A stretch of DNA of 64,000 nt from Oscillospiraceae bacterium (GTDB taxonomy: Bacteria > Bacillota > Clostridia > Oscillospirales > Oscillospiraceae), in contig JAFZOI010000036.1 of the NCBI GenBank assembly GCA_017550645.1, positions 124,001 through 188,000 on the forward strand. The letters are read 5' to 3'. Shown piece by piece: positions 25,559-34,023 of the stretch (position 1 is its first letter; the number at the start of each line of letters is the position of its first letter). Both the position numbers and the translations under genes were made by a program. The notes beneath the pieces are model-generated. The model worked only from the letters and a program-made list of their open reading frames with translations, made no database searches and was not told the origin of the DNA.

Positions 25559-26884
25559 TCAGGATCTTTTCGCCTGCTCCGCCTCGGCGGGCCGTTTGGC
25601 CTCCTTCATGCTCTCATACAGGCGCGAGCGGCGCTGCTTGACCTCGTCGGACATGGGCGAGATGTCCCCCGTATGCATGAGGGCGATCTTCGTCAGCACC
25701 GGGCCGATGAGCTCGTAAATGAGCACGGAAAAGAGCACGATGTTGCGGACTATCGAGCCGCTCTGCGCCAGCGACGACGCCGTTATCGACATGCCGAGCG
25801 CGACGCCGGCCTGCGGCAGGAGCGTTATCCCCAGCCAGTCGCGCACGTCCTTGTCCACGTGTACGAGGCTCGCGCTTCCCAGCGCGCCGAAGTATTTCCC
25901 CGCCGATCTTGTAATTATGTAAACTAAACCTATCCCGACGACGGCGATATCGCGGAATACGTCGAGCTCGAGCTCAGACCCGGAGAGGACGAAAAAAAGC
26001 ACGTATACCGGCACTGTCCACTTATCCGCCTTGTCCATGAGGTCGGGCGAGAAATCGCACAGATTGCAGAACACCGTCCCGAGCATCATGCAGACGAGCA
26101 ATATCGAGAAGCCTATCTGTACGGGGCCGAGTTTGATCTGAATCATCGAGAGGCCGACCGCGAGCAGCACGAACGTCACCGAGAGGCAGAGGCGCTTGCT
26201 GTTGGAATTGAACCAGCGCTCCATGCGCGAGAAAAGAAGGCCCAGCACCGCGCCGAGGATAAGCGACGAAGCGACCTCCACAAGGGGGTTGGCAACCATG
26301 GAGACTATGTCGAACGAGCCGGTCTCGAGGGATTTGGCGACGCCGAAGGAGACGGCGAAGATGACCAGACCGACCGCGTCGTCGAGCGCGACGATGGGAA
26401 GCAGCAGGTTCGTCAGGCGGCCCTTGGCCTTATACTGGCGGACGACCATGAGCGTCGCGGCGGGCGCGGTCGCGGCCGCTATGGCGCCGAGCGTGATCGC
26501 GGCGGAGAGAGGCAGCTTGTCCCCGAGGACGAAGTGCAGGCCGATGAGCACCGCGTCGACGAGCACCGTCGCCGCGACGGCCTGCAGGACGCCTATGATC
26601 GTTGCCTGTTTGCCCGTGCCCTTGAGCTGAGAGATGCGGAACTCGTTGCCTATCGCGAAGGCTATGAAGCCGAGCGCGACCTCGCTGAGCAGGTGGAGCG
26701 ACGTGACCTCGTCGTGGGTATTGAAGCCGAGGCCCGGAACTCCGGCGCGGCCGAGCACGTACGGCCCGATGAGCACGCCTGCGATGAGATAGGCCGTGAC
26801 CGCCGGGAGCTTGAGAGGCTTTATGACTCGCGTCATCAAAAGCCCCGCCGCCAGCGCGACGGCGATAGACAGCAGAGTTTGCAT
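25559..26884 (-). CDS. CPA2-type cation:proton antiporter
   Basis: 441 residues with about 12 transmembrane helices. The start is MQTLLSIAVALAAG, preceded by GAGGTG. The conserved CPA2 core is visible in LPAVTAYLIAGVLIGPYVLG, GFIAFAIGNEFRIS, LGAIAAATAPAATLMV and VALDDAVGLVIFAVSFG (Asp pair of the transport site). The soluble RCK/TrkA-N domain of KefB/KefC is absent; the protein ends in a short basic tail. It probably exchanges Na+ or K+ for H+. One motif variant lies within it. Confidence 0.92.
   Translation of the reverse strand: MQTLLSIAVALAAGLLMTRVIKPLKLPAVTAYLIAGVLIGPYVLGRAGVPGLGFNTHDEVTSLHLLSEVALGFIAFAIGNEFRISQLKGTGKQATIIGVLQAVAATVLVDAVLIGLHFVLGDKLPLSAAITLGAIAAATAPAATLMVVRQYKAKGRLTNLLLPIVALDDAVGLVIFAVSFGVAKSLETGSFDIVSMVANPLVEVASSLILGAVLGLLFSRMERWFNSNSKRLCLSVTFVLLAVGLSMIQIKLGPVQIGFSILLVCMMLGTVFCNLCDFSPDLMDKADKWTVPVYVLFFVLSGSELELDVFRDIAVVGIGLVYIITRSAGKYFGALGSASLVHVDKDVRDWLGITLLPQAGVALGMSITASSLAQSGSIVRNIVLFSVLIYELIGPVLTKIALMHTGDISPMSDEVKQRRSRLYESMKEAKRPAEAEQAKRS
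25914..25925 (+). repeat. ATTATGTAAACT motif variant
   Basis: Inside the antiporter gene; coding strand GTT TAC ATA ATT (V-Y-I-I), the same frame as the main copies. Confidence 0.45.
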
Positions 26885-27073
26885 TTTAAGCACCTCGAAT
26901 GAGCAGTGGTAGCGGAATAATATACCGTTCAAGCTCGGTATTATAGACCACGCCGACGCGCATTACAATATGCAAAATATGCAAATATCGCCCCTCCGCG
27001 GAGCGTTTTTTTATCTTCCCGGCGAAAGGCGGAGGACAGGCGGCAAAACGGGGCTCTCCTTTCGAATAAATGC

Positions 27074-27102
27074 TTGCCTTTTTATCTGGCAAAATATATA
27101 CT
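27074..27102 (+). promoter_or_regulatory. Promoter of the zinc-ribbon repeat protein
   Basis: -35 TTGCCT (27074-27079) and -10 TATACT (27097-27102), spacer 17 bases. The remaining 26885-27073 divergent stretch shows no other clear feature. Confidence 0.6.
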
Positions 27103-27138
27103 TAGATTTATAAAAAGAAACAAGAGGAGGATTTGCCA

Positions 27139-29655
27139 ATGTTCTGCACCAACTGCGGCAAGCAGATCCCTGAGGGAAGCAGATTCTGCACAAACTGCGG
27201 GGCCAAGCTCAATATCCCGGAGGCCCCGGAAAAGGCCGCTCCAGAGCAGCCCGCTTTTACGCCGCCCGCGGCCCCCGTCTATACGGCGCCCGAGGCTCCG
27301 GCGGCGCCCGCCGCTCCCGAGCAGCCCGTCTACACGGCTCCGGCGGCTCCCGAACAGCCCGTCTTTACGCCGCCCGCGGCCCCCGTCTATGCCGCTCCCG
27401 AGGCTCCGGCGGCGCCCGCCGCTCCCGAGCAGCCCGTTTACACGGCTCCGACGGCGCCCGAGCAGCCCGTATACAGAGCTCCGGAGGCCCCCGCGGCGCC
27501 CGCTTATACGGTTCCGGAGGCCCCCGCATACTCCGCGCCGCAGCAGCAGCCTTACGCCGCTCAGCAGACTTACGCCGCGCCGGCTTATGCCCCGCAGCAG
27601 ACTTACGCGGCGCCTCCCAAGCAGAAGAAGGGCCCGAAGCTCGGCCTTATCATCGGAATAATCGCCGCGGTCGTGGTCATCGGCGCGCTCGTCGCCTGCT
27701 TCCTGCTCGGCGTCTTCTCCGGCCCGAAGGGTACGGTCGGCAGGGCGCTGAAGAAGTCGGTCAAGGCCTACTCGACTGCGGTAGACGCGCTCGATCCCAT
27801 CGATCTGAAAGCGCTTTATAAAGAAAAGAAGCTCTCCGAGAACGTTGAGTTCACGCTCAAGGAGATCGACGGCGACGATTCCATGTCCGGCTACGGCGCG
27901 CGCGTCTTCGTCAACTACAGCGGTTCCGACCGCGCGGCGGACGTCGTCTTCACGCCGTTTACTTCCGACACGGACATAGCGACGGTACAGCTCGCGCTCA
28001 AGGATACCAAGCTATATATAGGCTCCCCCGAGCTCACCGACGGCGAGTTCTACGGGCTCGATACCAAGACTCTCGGCAGAGACTTCAGCGAGCTCAGCGG
28101 CTCCGACGAGCTTGAAGATCTCGGCTTCAACTTCTTCGAGCTCGTCGATAAGATCGAGAAGATGAGCGAGGATCTCGTCGACAAGAAGGGCGTCGAGGCC
28201 GCGAACAAGGAGCTGAACAAGGCCATCACCGTCGTCAAGGACGGCAAGGAGATCATCGACGTCAACGGCAAGACGGTCAAGGCCGCGAAGTACAACGTCA
28301 AGATCCCGCAGAAGGCGCTCGAGACCTACATCGAGTCCGTCGTCAAGTGCATAAAGGCCGAGAAATTCGGCGACAATCTCGCGGACCTCTTTATCTCCGT
28401 CGGCTTTGACGAGTACGACGTAGAGGACCTCAGAGATTCCTTCGATGATATCGACTTTGACGAATGGGTAGACGAGATTGAGGAGAACGTTCTCGACGAG
28501 CTCGGCGACATCGAACTGAAGGTATATGTCAGCGGCGGCTACATTTCCGCCTTCGTGTATGAAAAGAAGGTAGATGACCAGAAGATCGTCCTCTCCGGCT
28601 ACTTCGGCGGACCGAACGACTACGTCGACAACGTCACCCTCTCCGCCCTCTCCAAGGGCGACGACTGGTCCGAAGAGTACGTACTCACCTCCTCCGGCAA
28701 TCACGCCCTCAAAGGCGGCGTCTTCTGGGACGAGACAAAGATCGTCGAGAAATATAACGGCAGCAAGTACACTATCTTTTCCTCCCAGACTGAGTACAAC
28801 AATGGCAGCGGCGCGCTCAGCCTCCGCATCAAGACCGACGACGGCGACAACGATATCAAGCTCGAGGGCACGCTGAAGATGAACGCCAAGTCCCTTGACC
28901 TCACCGTCTCCGATCTGAAGATCAAGGATTATTACGGCGACACCGTCCTTGCCGCCTCCGGCGCGGTCAGGATAGGAACGTACGACAAGTCCTCCGCGAT
29001 CGCCGTCTCCGGCGCGAGGATGCTCTCCGACATGAGCGAGGACGACTTCACCGAGCTCGGCGAGAAGATCGGCGAGAACCTCAACGAGATCAGCGAGGAA
29101 ACGGGGCTCGACCTCTCCATCTTCGGCATGTCCGGCTCCGACGAGCAGCGCGACAACGGCATCATCTACGGCTACGACGAGGGCTATGAGATAGGCTATC
29201 AGGACGGCTGGGACGAGGTCGACTACGGCGATAACTACGACGACGATCCGGCCTCCTACGGCTACTCCGGCGGCTCCGCCTTCCGCAGCGGCTTCGAGGA
29301 AGGCTTCGACTGGGGCTACTACGACGGCTACTGGGACGGCTATCCCGGCTACAACCGCTATACCAGCTACGGCGAGAACAGGCCCGCGCTCAGCACCTAC
29401 GGGGCGACCGCAAGCGACTCATATTATGACGGCCTCACCGCCGGCTATGACACGGGCTATGAGGACGGATACGACGACGGATGGGACGAGGTCGACTACG
29501 GCGAGAACTATAACGACTCCGCCTATGGCGACTCCGACTACCTGGAGGGCTATTACGAGGGCTATGAGTTCGGCTACGACGACGGCTACTGGGACGGCTA
29601 TCCCGGCTATACCCGCTACGCGAACTACGGCTCCTCCGCCTGGTGGTGGAGCTGA
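27139..29655 (+). CDS. Zinc-ribbon membrane protein with Pro-Ala-rich linker and C-terminal Gly-Tyr-Asp repeats
   Basis: 838 residues, start ATG with GAGGAGG 8 bases upstream. Residues 1-25 form a zinc ribbon (CTNC...CTNC). Residues 35-165 are a linker of APEAP/EQPVYTAP units. One transmembrane helix lies near 168-192 (GLIIGIIAAVVVIGALVACFLLGVF). The following roughly 470 residues look extracytoplasmic and beta-rich, with KGTVGRALKKSVKAYSTAVD at the start. Residues 673-838 hold two degenerate units of GYxxGYxDGWDEVDYG and DGYWDGYPGYxRY, extremely rich in Tyr, Gly and Asp. I know zinc-ribbon/TM proteins of this plan in Clostridia but not this tail. A secretion- or envelope-linked function is a guess. 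Confidence 0.88.
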   Translation: MFCTNCGKQIPEGSRFCTNCGAKLNIPEAPEKAAPEQPAFTPPAAPVYTAPEAPAAPAAPEQPVYTAPAAPEQPVFTPPAAPVYAAPEAPAAPAAPEQPVYTAPTAPEQPVYRAPEAPAAPAYTVPEAPAYSAPQQQPYAAQQTYAAPAYAPQQTYAAPPKQKKGPKLGLIIGIIAAVVVIGALVACFLLGVFSGPKGTVGRALKKSVKAYSTAVDALDPIDLKALYKEKKLSENVEFTLKEIDGDDSMSGYGARVFVNYSGSDRAADVVFTPFTSDTDIATVQLALKDTKLYIGSPELTDGEFYGLDTKTLGRDFSELSGSDELEDLGFNFFELVDKIEKMSEDLVDKKGVEAANKELNKAITVVKDGKEIIDVNGKTVKAAKYNVKIPQKALETYIESVVKCIKAEKFGDNLADLFISVGFDEYDVEDLRDSFDDIDFDEWVDEIEENVLDELGDIELKVYVSGGYISAFVYEKKVDDQKIVLSGYFGGPNDYVDNVTLSALSKGDDWSEEYVLTSSGNHALKGGVFWDETKIVEKYNGSKYTIFSSQTEYNNGSGALSLRIKTDDGDNDIKLEGTLKMNAKSLDLTVSDLKIKDYYGDTVLAASGAVRIGTYDKSSAIAVSGARMLSDMSEDDFTELGEKIGENLNEISEETGLDLSIFGMSGSDEQRDNGIIYGYDEGYEIGYQDGWDEVDYGDNYDDDPASYGYSGGSAFRSGFEEGFDWGYYDGYWDGYPGYNRYTSYGENRPALSTYGATASDSYYDGLTAGYDTGYEDGYDDGWDEVDYGENYNDSAYGDSDYLEGYYEGYEFGYDDGYWDGYPGYTRYANYGSSAWWWS
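29150..29640 (+). repeat. Two-unit direct repeat coding the Gly-Tyr-Asp tail
   Basis: A first unit (about 29150-29390) and a second (about 29426-29640) share long near-identical stretches: the GWDEVDYG segment recurs at 29205 and 29480, and the GYWDGYPGY segment at 29324 and 29584. This suggests a past internal duplication. Confidence 0.75.
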
Positions 29656-29687
29656 TAAGCCCCTCGGGCGAAACGCCTGAATAAAAT

Positions 29688-29728
29688 AAAAACGCTTCCT
29701 CTCGATCGAGATCGAGAGGAAGCGTTTT
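29688..29728. terminator. Bidirectional terminator between convergent genes
   Basis: A near-perfect 17-bp stem AACGCTTCCTCTCGATC/GATCGAGAGGAAGCGTT with a two-base loop, flanked by A5 and T5, so it can act in both directions. It separates the zinc-ribbon gene from the O-antigen-ligase-like gene. Confidence 0.9.
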
Positions 29729-29741
29729 TCTATGCGTTATT

Positions 29742-31295
29742 TCAGCGTACGGCGAGGGGCTCGGGCTCCTCGCTGAAGGCGCTTTCCGGAGCGTTTAGAA
29801 GTCCTATGGCGAGGCCGCAGACGATGAAGAAAGCGAACATGTCGCGCGGATAGAACCAGACGTACTCGACGAGGAACGTCACGGAGATGCCGATGAGCGC
29901 GCCGAGGCAGGCGCAAAGGGCCAGACGGCGGACTCCCGGCGCGCTGCGGGAAGCGCCGATCGCGCTCCTGCGCAGGATGCCGAGGAACATCCAAAGGCTG
30001 AATATGAGGCCGAGAACGCCGGTCTCCACCATCATCTCCGACCAGAGCATGTGGCTGTGCGGCACGCCTATGGTCGCCTTGCTGCGGGCGTAGTTCTTAT
30101 AGACGACTGCAAAGCTCCCGGGGCCGAGGCCTATGCCGGTCAGCCCGTGATCGAGCAGCAGGAGGAATATGCCCTGCCAGATATAGACGCGGAACTTGCT
30201 CGAGCTGTCCTCCCCGCTGACCATGCTCGTCAGACGGACGACGACGCTGTTGGGCAGGAACGGGATCGCAAGCACGCAGGCGAGAAGGAGCAGCGGTATC
30301 CACCGCTTGTCGCCGTAATAGAACATGATCGCGAATGCCAGCGCGACGGATATCCATCCGCTGCGGGAATAGGTCATGACCATGGCGAGCATCGGCAGCG
30401 CGAGGCCGCAGCAGAAGAAGGGCGAAAGCGGGAGCGTGTGCAGCTTCGCGCGGACCTTGACGGCCCATACGGCGGCCAGCGGCGTCATCATCACTAGGAA
30501 CTCGGCGTAGTTGTTGGGGTTGTCCATCGTGGAGAAGACTCGTCCGGGGACGCCGCGGTTGGCCTGCAGGTCGGTGAAGGAGCCGCTGACCTTGACGCCG
30601 AGAAAGCGCTGGACGACGGCGTAGCACGCCGTGAGCAGGACGGCGAAATAGATAAAGCCGAGAACGGTCATGAGGCTCTTCCTGTCGCTGACGGAGGCTG
30701 CCGCGATATAGCACAGCAGGAACGCCGCGAGAAGCAGCAGCAGGATGCGGACGCTGTCGTGAAAATCATACGAAAACGCCAGACTGCCGAAGCAGACGAA
30801 AGCGAACAGCATCATGGGAAGGCCCAGCTTCGCGGGAGAAAGCGGCTTCTTCCCTTTCGCGCCGCAGACGCAGAGATACAGCGCGAGGAAGCCGACCGCG
30901 GCGGCAAGTGCGTAGGAATTGTTCCAGTAATCGTGCGGGAAGAGGAACATCACCGCGATAAAGACGCCGAAAAGCGCCTCGAAGCGGAAGATGAACGAGC
31001 CGGAGAAGAGCCCGCGGAAAACCTTCTCGTTCACGCTGCCGGAGTTTATCCGCGCAAACCAGCGGAAGAAGCGGCCGAGCGCGCCGGATATGCCGCCGAG
31101 CACGGCGTTCAATATACGCGCGAACAGGCTCGCCTCGTACTTTTGCTGAATGCGGCTCACGTGCACCAGCATCCGGCGAACAAGGCTGTACTGCCACGCG
31201 TTCCGGAACCAGTGGTAAACGGCGCGGAGGATCGCGAATACCGCGCTCTGCCGCCACCAGTACCACAGCGTCCCGGCGATACTTTTTTCAAACAT
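29742..31295 (-). CDS. O-antigen ligase/polymerase family membrane protein (Wzy_C)
   Basis: 517 residues with about 12 transmembrane helices. The large-loop motif of the family is present: GIGLGPGSFAVVYKNYA followed by VPHSHMLWSEMMVETGVLGLIF. A cytoplasmic N-terminal stretch of about 100 residues comes before the first helix. These proteins polymerise or ligate surface polysaccharide units. A Gram-positive host has no LPS, so the likely product is an exopolysaccharide or wall glycan. It is the last gene of a glycosyltransferase-DUF4330 operon. Confidence 0.88.
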   Translation of the reverse strand: MFEKSIAGTLWYWWRQSAVFAILRAVYHWFRNAWQYSLVRRMLVHVSRIQQKYEASLFARILNAVLGGISGALGRFFRWFARINSGSVNEKVFRGLFSGSFIFRFEALFGVFIAVMFLFPHDYWNNSYALAAAVGFLALYLCVCGAKGKKPLSPAKLGLPMMLFAFVCFGSLAFSYDFHDSVRILLLLLAAFLLCYIAAASVSDRKSLMTVLGFIYFAVLLTACYAVVQRFLGVKVSGSFTDLQANRGVPGRVFSTMDNPNNYAEFLVMMTPLAAVWAVKVRAKLHTLPLSPFFCCGLALPMLAMVMTYSRSGWISVALAFAIMFYYGDKRWIPLLLLACVLAIPFLPNSVVVRLTSMVSGEDSSSKFRVYIWQGIFLLLLDHGLTGIGLGPGSFAVVYKNYARSKATIGVPHSHMLWSEMMVETGVLGLIFSLWMFLGILRRSAIGASRSAPGVRRLALCACLGALIGISVTFLVEYVWFYPRDMFAFFIVCGLAIGLLNAPESAFSEEPEPLAVR

Positions 31296-31306
31296 GGCCC
31301 GGCTCC

Positions 31307-31792
31307 TCAGGCGGCAGGTTCAAGCGCGCTGATACGCAGATATAGCTTGCAGTAGCCGACGTACAGCACGAAAGTGTGCCCTATGGCGTAGCGCGTCCCG
31401 CCTATGAGCAGGCCGTTGTCGTCCAGCGTTCCGTTTGCAAGGCTGGTAATGGTCACGGACGCGGTATCGCCGGGGAATACAGCCGCAGTCTCGCCGTTCC
31501 TGTCGAGCTCGTAGTGGTAGCCCTTCCCCGTCTGGACGTCGGTCACATAGCCGAGCACATTGTTCTCCGTATCGTCCAGGACTCTTGCGCCGAGCTCGAG
31601 GTTGTCCACGACGTAAGCGGGGACCTCGGTGCCGGTAAAGGACAGATAGACGTCCTGCGTGTTGACGACGCCGGAGCGGTCCTTTGTGAGGAATCGGTAG
31701 CCCACGAAGGCGATCGCCGCTACCAAAATGATGAGTATGAGCAGGTCGATGATGCTGACCTTGCCCCCTATTTTCCCGTTTTTGTCGATCAT
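31307..31792 (-). CDS. DUF4330 family membrane-anchored protein
   Basis: 161 residues. IDKNGKIGGKVSIIDLLILIILVAAIAFVGYRFL is a basic start plus one membrane helix typical of DUF4330. A beta-rich exterior domain follows (YLSFTGTEVPAYVVDNLELGARVLDD; ILI-like GLLIGGTRYAIGHTFVLYV). The family often sits beside polysaccharide genes and its function is unknown. It is 3 bases from the glycosyltransferase and 11 from the ligase-like gene, which points to a joint role in glycan export or polymerisation. Confidence 0.85.
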   Translation of the reverse strand: MIDKNGKIGGKVSIIDLLILIILVAAIAFVGYRFLTKDRSGVVNTQDVYLSFTGTEVPAYVVDNLELGARVLDDTENNVLGYVTDVQTGKGYHYELDRNGETAAVFPGDTASVTITSLANGTLDDNGLLIGGTRYAIGHTFVLYVGYCKLYLRISALEPAA

Positions 31793-31795
31793 GAT

Positions 31796-32890
31796 CTATT
31801 TCTCCGTTTCTTCATAGGTTTCAAATACCGAAAGCGCAAGCTTATTGAGGTCGAATCGCTCCGCGACCTTGCGCAGAGCCGCCGCGGACCACTCCTCTTG
31901 CAGAGCGTCGTCGGCCATGAGGGCCGCGATCGCATCCGCGAAGCCGTCCGCGTCCCCGGGCGGGACGACGGAGCCGCAGACTATCTGCGTCTCGGCCAAG
32001 TCGCGGTTGCCGCCGACGTCCGTGACGACGAGCGGTAGCCCCGAGTTCATCGCCTCGAGGATAGCGAAGCTCAGAGCCTCGTTGCAGCTCGACGAGCAGA
32101 CGTACAGGTCGGAGGACGCGAGGATATCGGCGGCGTCCGTGCGGTAGCCGAGCAGGATCATCTCCCGCTCAAGCCCTGCCGCAGCTATCTTGCCGCGTAT
32201 GTCCTCCATGAGCGGCCCGTCCCCCGCAACGCAGCAGCAAAACGGCCTGTCCGTCAGCTGTTTCAGGCGGGTCAGCGCCCTCACGAGCATGTCGAGATCC
32301 TTTTCCGGGTCGAAGCGCGCAAGGCAGGAGATGACGAACACGTCCTCCGAGAGACCGAGCTCGCTTCGCAGCTTGTCCGAACGCGGCCTTTCCGCCCGCG
32401 GCTCGATGCCGTTATAGATGACCTGTATCTTATCCGGACGGCAGCCGTTGGCGATAAGCACGTCCCTGCCCTCCTGACAGACGGCGATGACGCGGTCGTC
32501 GCGCGGGGTGAAGATGCGGTAGAGCATGCGCCAAGCGGCGCCGCAGCGGCGCGTAAAGTGCTCGGTATACACCACGCGCAGGCCGGGCAGCCTCTTTTTC
32601 GCCATGAGCGCGATGACGTTCTCCCGCGGGCACTGCGCGTGGATGACGTCTATGCCGTTATGCCGGCAGTATTGGGCCAGAGTCCGGGCGGCGCGGAGCG
32701 CGTTTTTCCATTCCAGCGAGAGCTGCAGCGAAGGGACGCCCGCCTCGGCCAGCTTTTCCGAAAGCGGACCGGGAACGCCGTAGGCGAAATACGGAGTTCC
32801 GCCGGCAGCCGGCAGGAGCCGCGTCAGATTCTGCACGTATTTTTCGATACCGGCCTTGCCTGCAAAGTTGACCAGATACAGAACTTTCAA
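31796..32890 (-). CDS. Glycosyltransferase family 4 protein
   Basis: 364 residues, GT-B fold. The N-terminal acceptor side starts KVLYLVNFAGKAGIEKYV. The donor side shows FVISCLARFDPEKDLDMLVRAL and the E-x7-E motif in NEALSFAILEAMNSGLPLVVTDVGG. The start is a TTG with GGAGG 8 bases upstream. It probably adds a sugar to the repeat unit used by the ligase-like protein two genes downstream. Donor and acceptor cannot be told. Confidence 0.92.
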   Translation of the reverse strand: MKVLYLVNFAGKAGIEKYVQNLTRLLPAAGGTPYFAYGVPGPLSEKLAEAGVPSLQLSLEWKNALRAARTLAQYCRHNGIDVIHAQCPRENVIALMAKKRLPGLRVVYTEHFTRRCGAAWRMLYRIFTPRDDRVIAVCQEGRDVLIANGCRPDKIQVIYNGIEPRAERPRSDKLRSELGLSEDVFVISCLARFDPEKDLDMLVRALTRLKQLTDRPFCCCVAGDGPLMEDIRGKIAAAGLEREMILLGYRTDAADILASSDLYVCSSSCNEALSFAILEAMNSGLPLVVTDVGGNRDLAETQIVCGSVVPPGDADGFADAIAALMADDALQEEWSAAALRKVAERFDLNKLALSVFETYEETEK

Positions 32891-32930
32891 GCGCGCTGCC
32901 TCCCTTTTTCAGAGCATGTCTCTTTTAGTA

Positions 32931-32959
32931 AATATACACATTTTCGCCTTCGATTACAA
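32931..32959 (-). promoter_or_regulatory. Promoter of the glycan operon
   Basis: -35 TTGTAA (32954-32959) and -10 TATATT (32931-32936), spacer 17 bases, upstream of the glycosyltransferase. Confidence 0.55.
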
Positions 32960-33084
32960 GACCTTGCCCCGTTTTTTATATATTGCGCTATATTTTGTGC
33001 GCGGGCGGCGGGCTGGCCTTGCCGCGCCGGGCGTTGTATGATAAAGTGACGACAGATAACGGCGGGAAAGGCGGAGGACGGTCC

Positions 33085-33843
33085 ATGCGTCTGGTTTGGC
33101 ACGGTACGGCTTCAATAGAGATCGTTTCGGAAAGCGGGCGGCTGCTCTTCGATCCGTTCATCCCGCTCAAGGGGTCCCCCGTTCCCGTTAAGCTCGCGGA
33201 TTTCGACGGGTTTACGGACATTTTCGTCACTCACGGACATCTGGACCATATCCTGTCCATTCCGGACGTCGCCCGCCGGAATCCGGAGGCGAGGATTTTC
33301 TGCACACAGACGCCCTATTATACCCTTCTGAAAAAGGGCGTCGCGGCCGAGGCTCTCCGGATCGTGCGCTTCGGCGACGTGCTCAAGGTCGGGGACTTCA
33401 CGATACGCGCGCTGCACGGAAAGCACGCCGTCCTGCCGAAGGCGACGCCTTCGCGCTCTGCCCGCATACTTGCCTCCCCCGCCCGCGGGAACCTCCCGCG
33501 TATCCTCCTGGCGCATCTGACGAGTCCGGAAAACGACGAGTGCGTTTTTTACGTCGTCGAGGCCGGGGAAAAGACCGTCTGCCTCATGGGGAGCATGAAT
33601 CTGCGCGGCGGCGTCGAGTACCCGACCGGCGCGGACATGCTCGTTCTCCCCTACAACGGCTGGGAGGACTGCTTCCCGCCCGCAGTCGGAATCATCGAGC
33701 GGCTGGGACCGAAGCGCGTCGCGCTCGATCATTACGACGATACTTTCCCGCCCTTGACCGCGCCCGTCGACCTCCAGCCGATACTGGATAAATACAAGGG
33801 CAGGGTCTTTGCGATGGAGCTCGGAAAAAGCGTCGAGGTATAA
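33085..33843 (+). CDS. MBL-fold metal-dependent hydrolase
   Basis: 252 residues. The metal motif is VTHGHLDHILSIPD (HxHxDH), preceded by a beta sandwich start (MRLVWHGTASIEIVSESGRLLFDPF) that resembles the UlaG/UPF0173 branch of the superfamily. A later His and Asp (LDHYDDTFPPL) can complete the site. The start is the ATG with GGAGG 7 bases upstream. Substrate unknown. It is a single-gene plus-strand unit ending in a strong terminator. Confidence 0.88.
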   Translation: MRLVWHGTASIEIVSESGRLLFDPFIPLKGSPVPVKLADFDGFTDIFVTHGHLDHILSIPDVARRNPEARIFCTQTPYYTLLKKGVAAEALRIVRFGDVLKVGDFTIRALHGKHAVLPKATPSRSARILASPARGNLPRILLAHLTSPENDECVFYVVEAGEKTVCLMGSMNLRGGVEYPTGADMLVLPYNGWEDCFPPAVGIIERLGPKRVALDHYDDTFPPLTAPVDLQPILDKYKGRVFAMELGKSVEV

Positions 33844-33855
33844 AAAAGCGATGTT

Positions 33856-33897
33856 AAAAGAGCGTCTTCTGCCGGTCGGCAAAAGACGCTCTTTTTT
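33856..33897 (+). terminator. Intrinsic terminator of the MBL-fold gene
   Basis: Stem AAAAGAGCGTCTT/AAGACGCTCTTTT around a smaller inner hairpin (TGCCGGTCGGCA), followed by a T run. Its end touches the CCA of the convergent tRNA gene. Confidence 0.88.
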
Positions 33898-33971
33898 GGA
33901 GGCGCCAACCAGATTTGAACTGGTGAATCGAGGTTTTGCAGACCTCTGCCTTACCTCTTGGCTATGGCGCC
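33897..33971 (-). tRNA. tRNA-Cys (GCA), CCA encoded
   Basis: Minus-strand cloverleaf of 75 bases. The acceptor stem pairs GGCGCCA with TGGCGCC; the anticodon loop reads CTGCAAA (anticodon GCA); the T arm holds GTTCAAATC; discriminator T and CCA are encoded. Discriminator U is the cysteine identity base. Solitary gene. Confidence 0.95.
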
Positions 33972-34023
33972 GTCTCAACGTGCCATAGTATAGCATAAGG
34001 CAGGGGTTTGCGCAAGAGCTTTT

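Noticed and set aside
33856..33897. The hairpin beside tRNA-Cys as a second small RNA
   Set aside because: It is a simple stem with flanking A and T runs right after the MBL gene stop, which fits a terminator.
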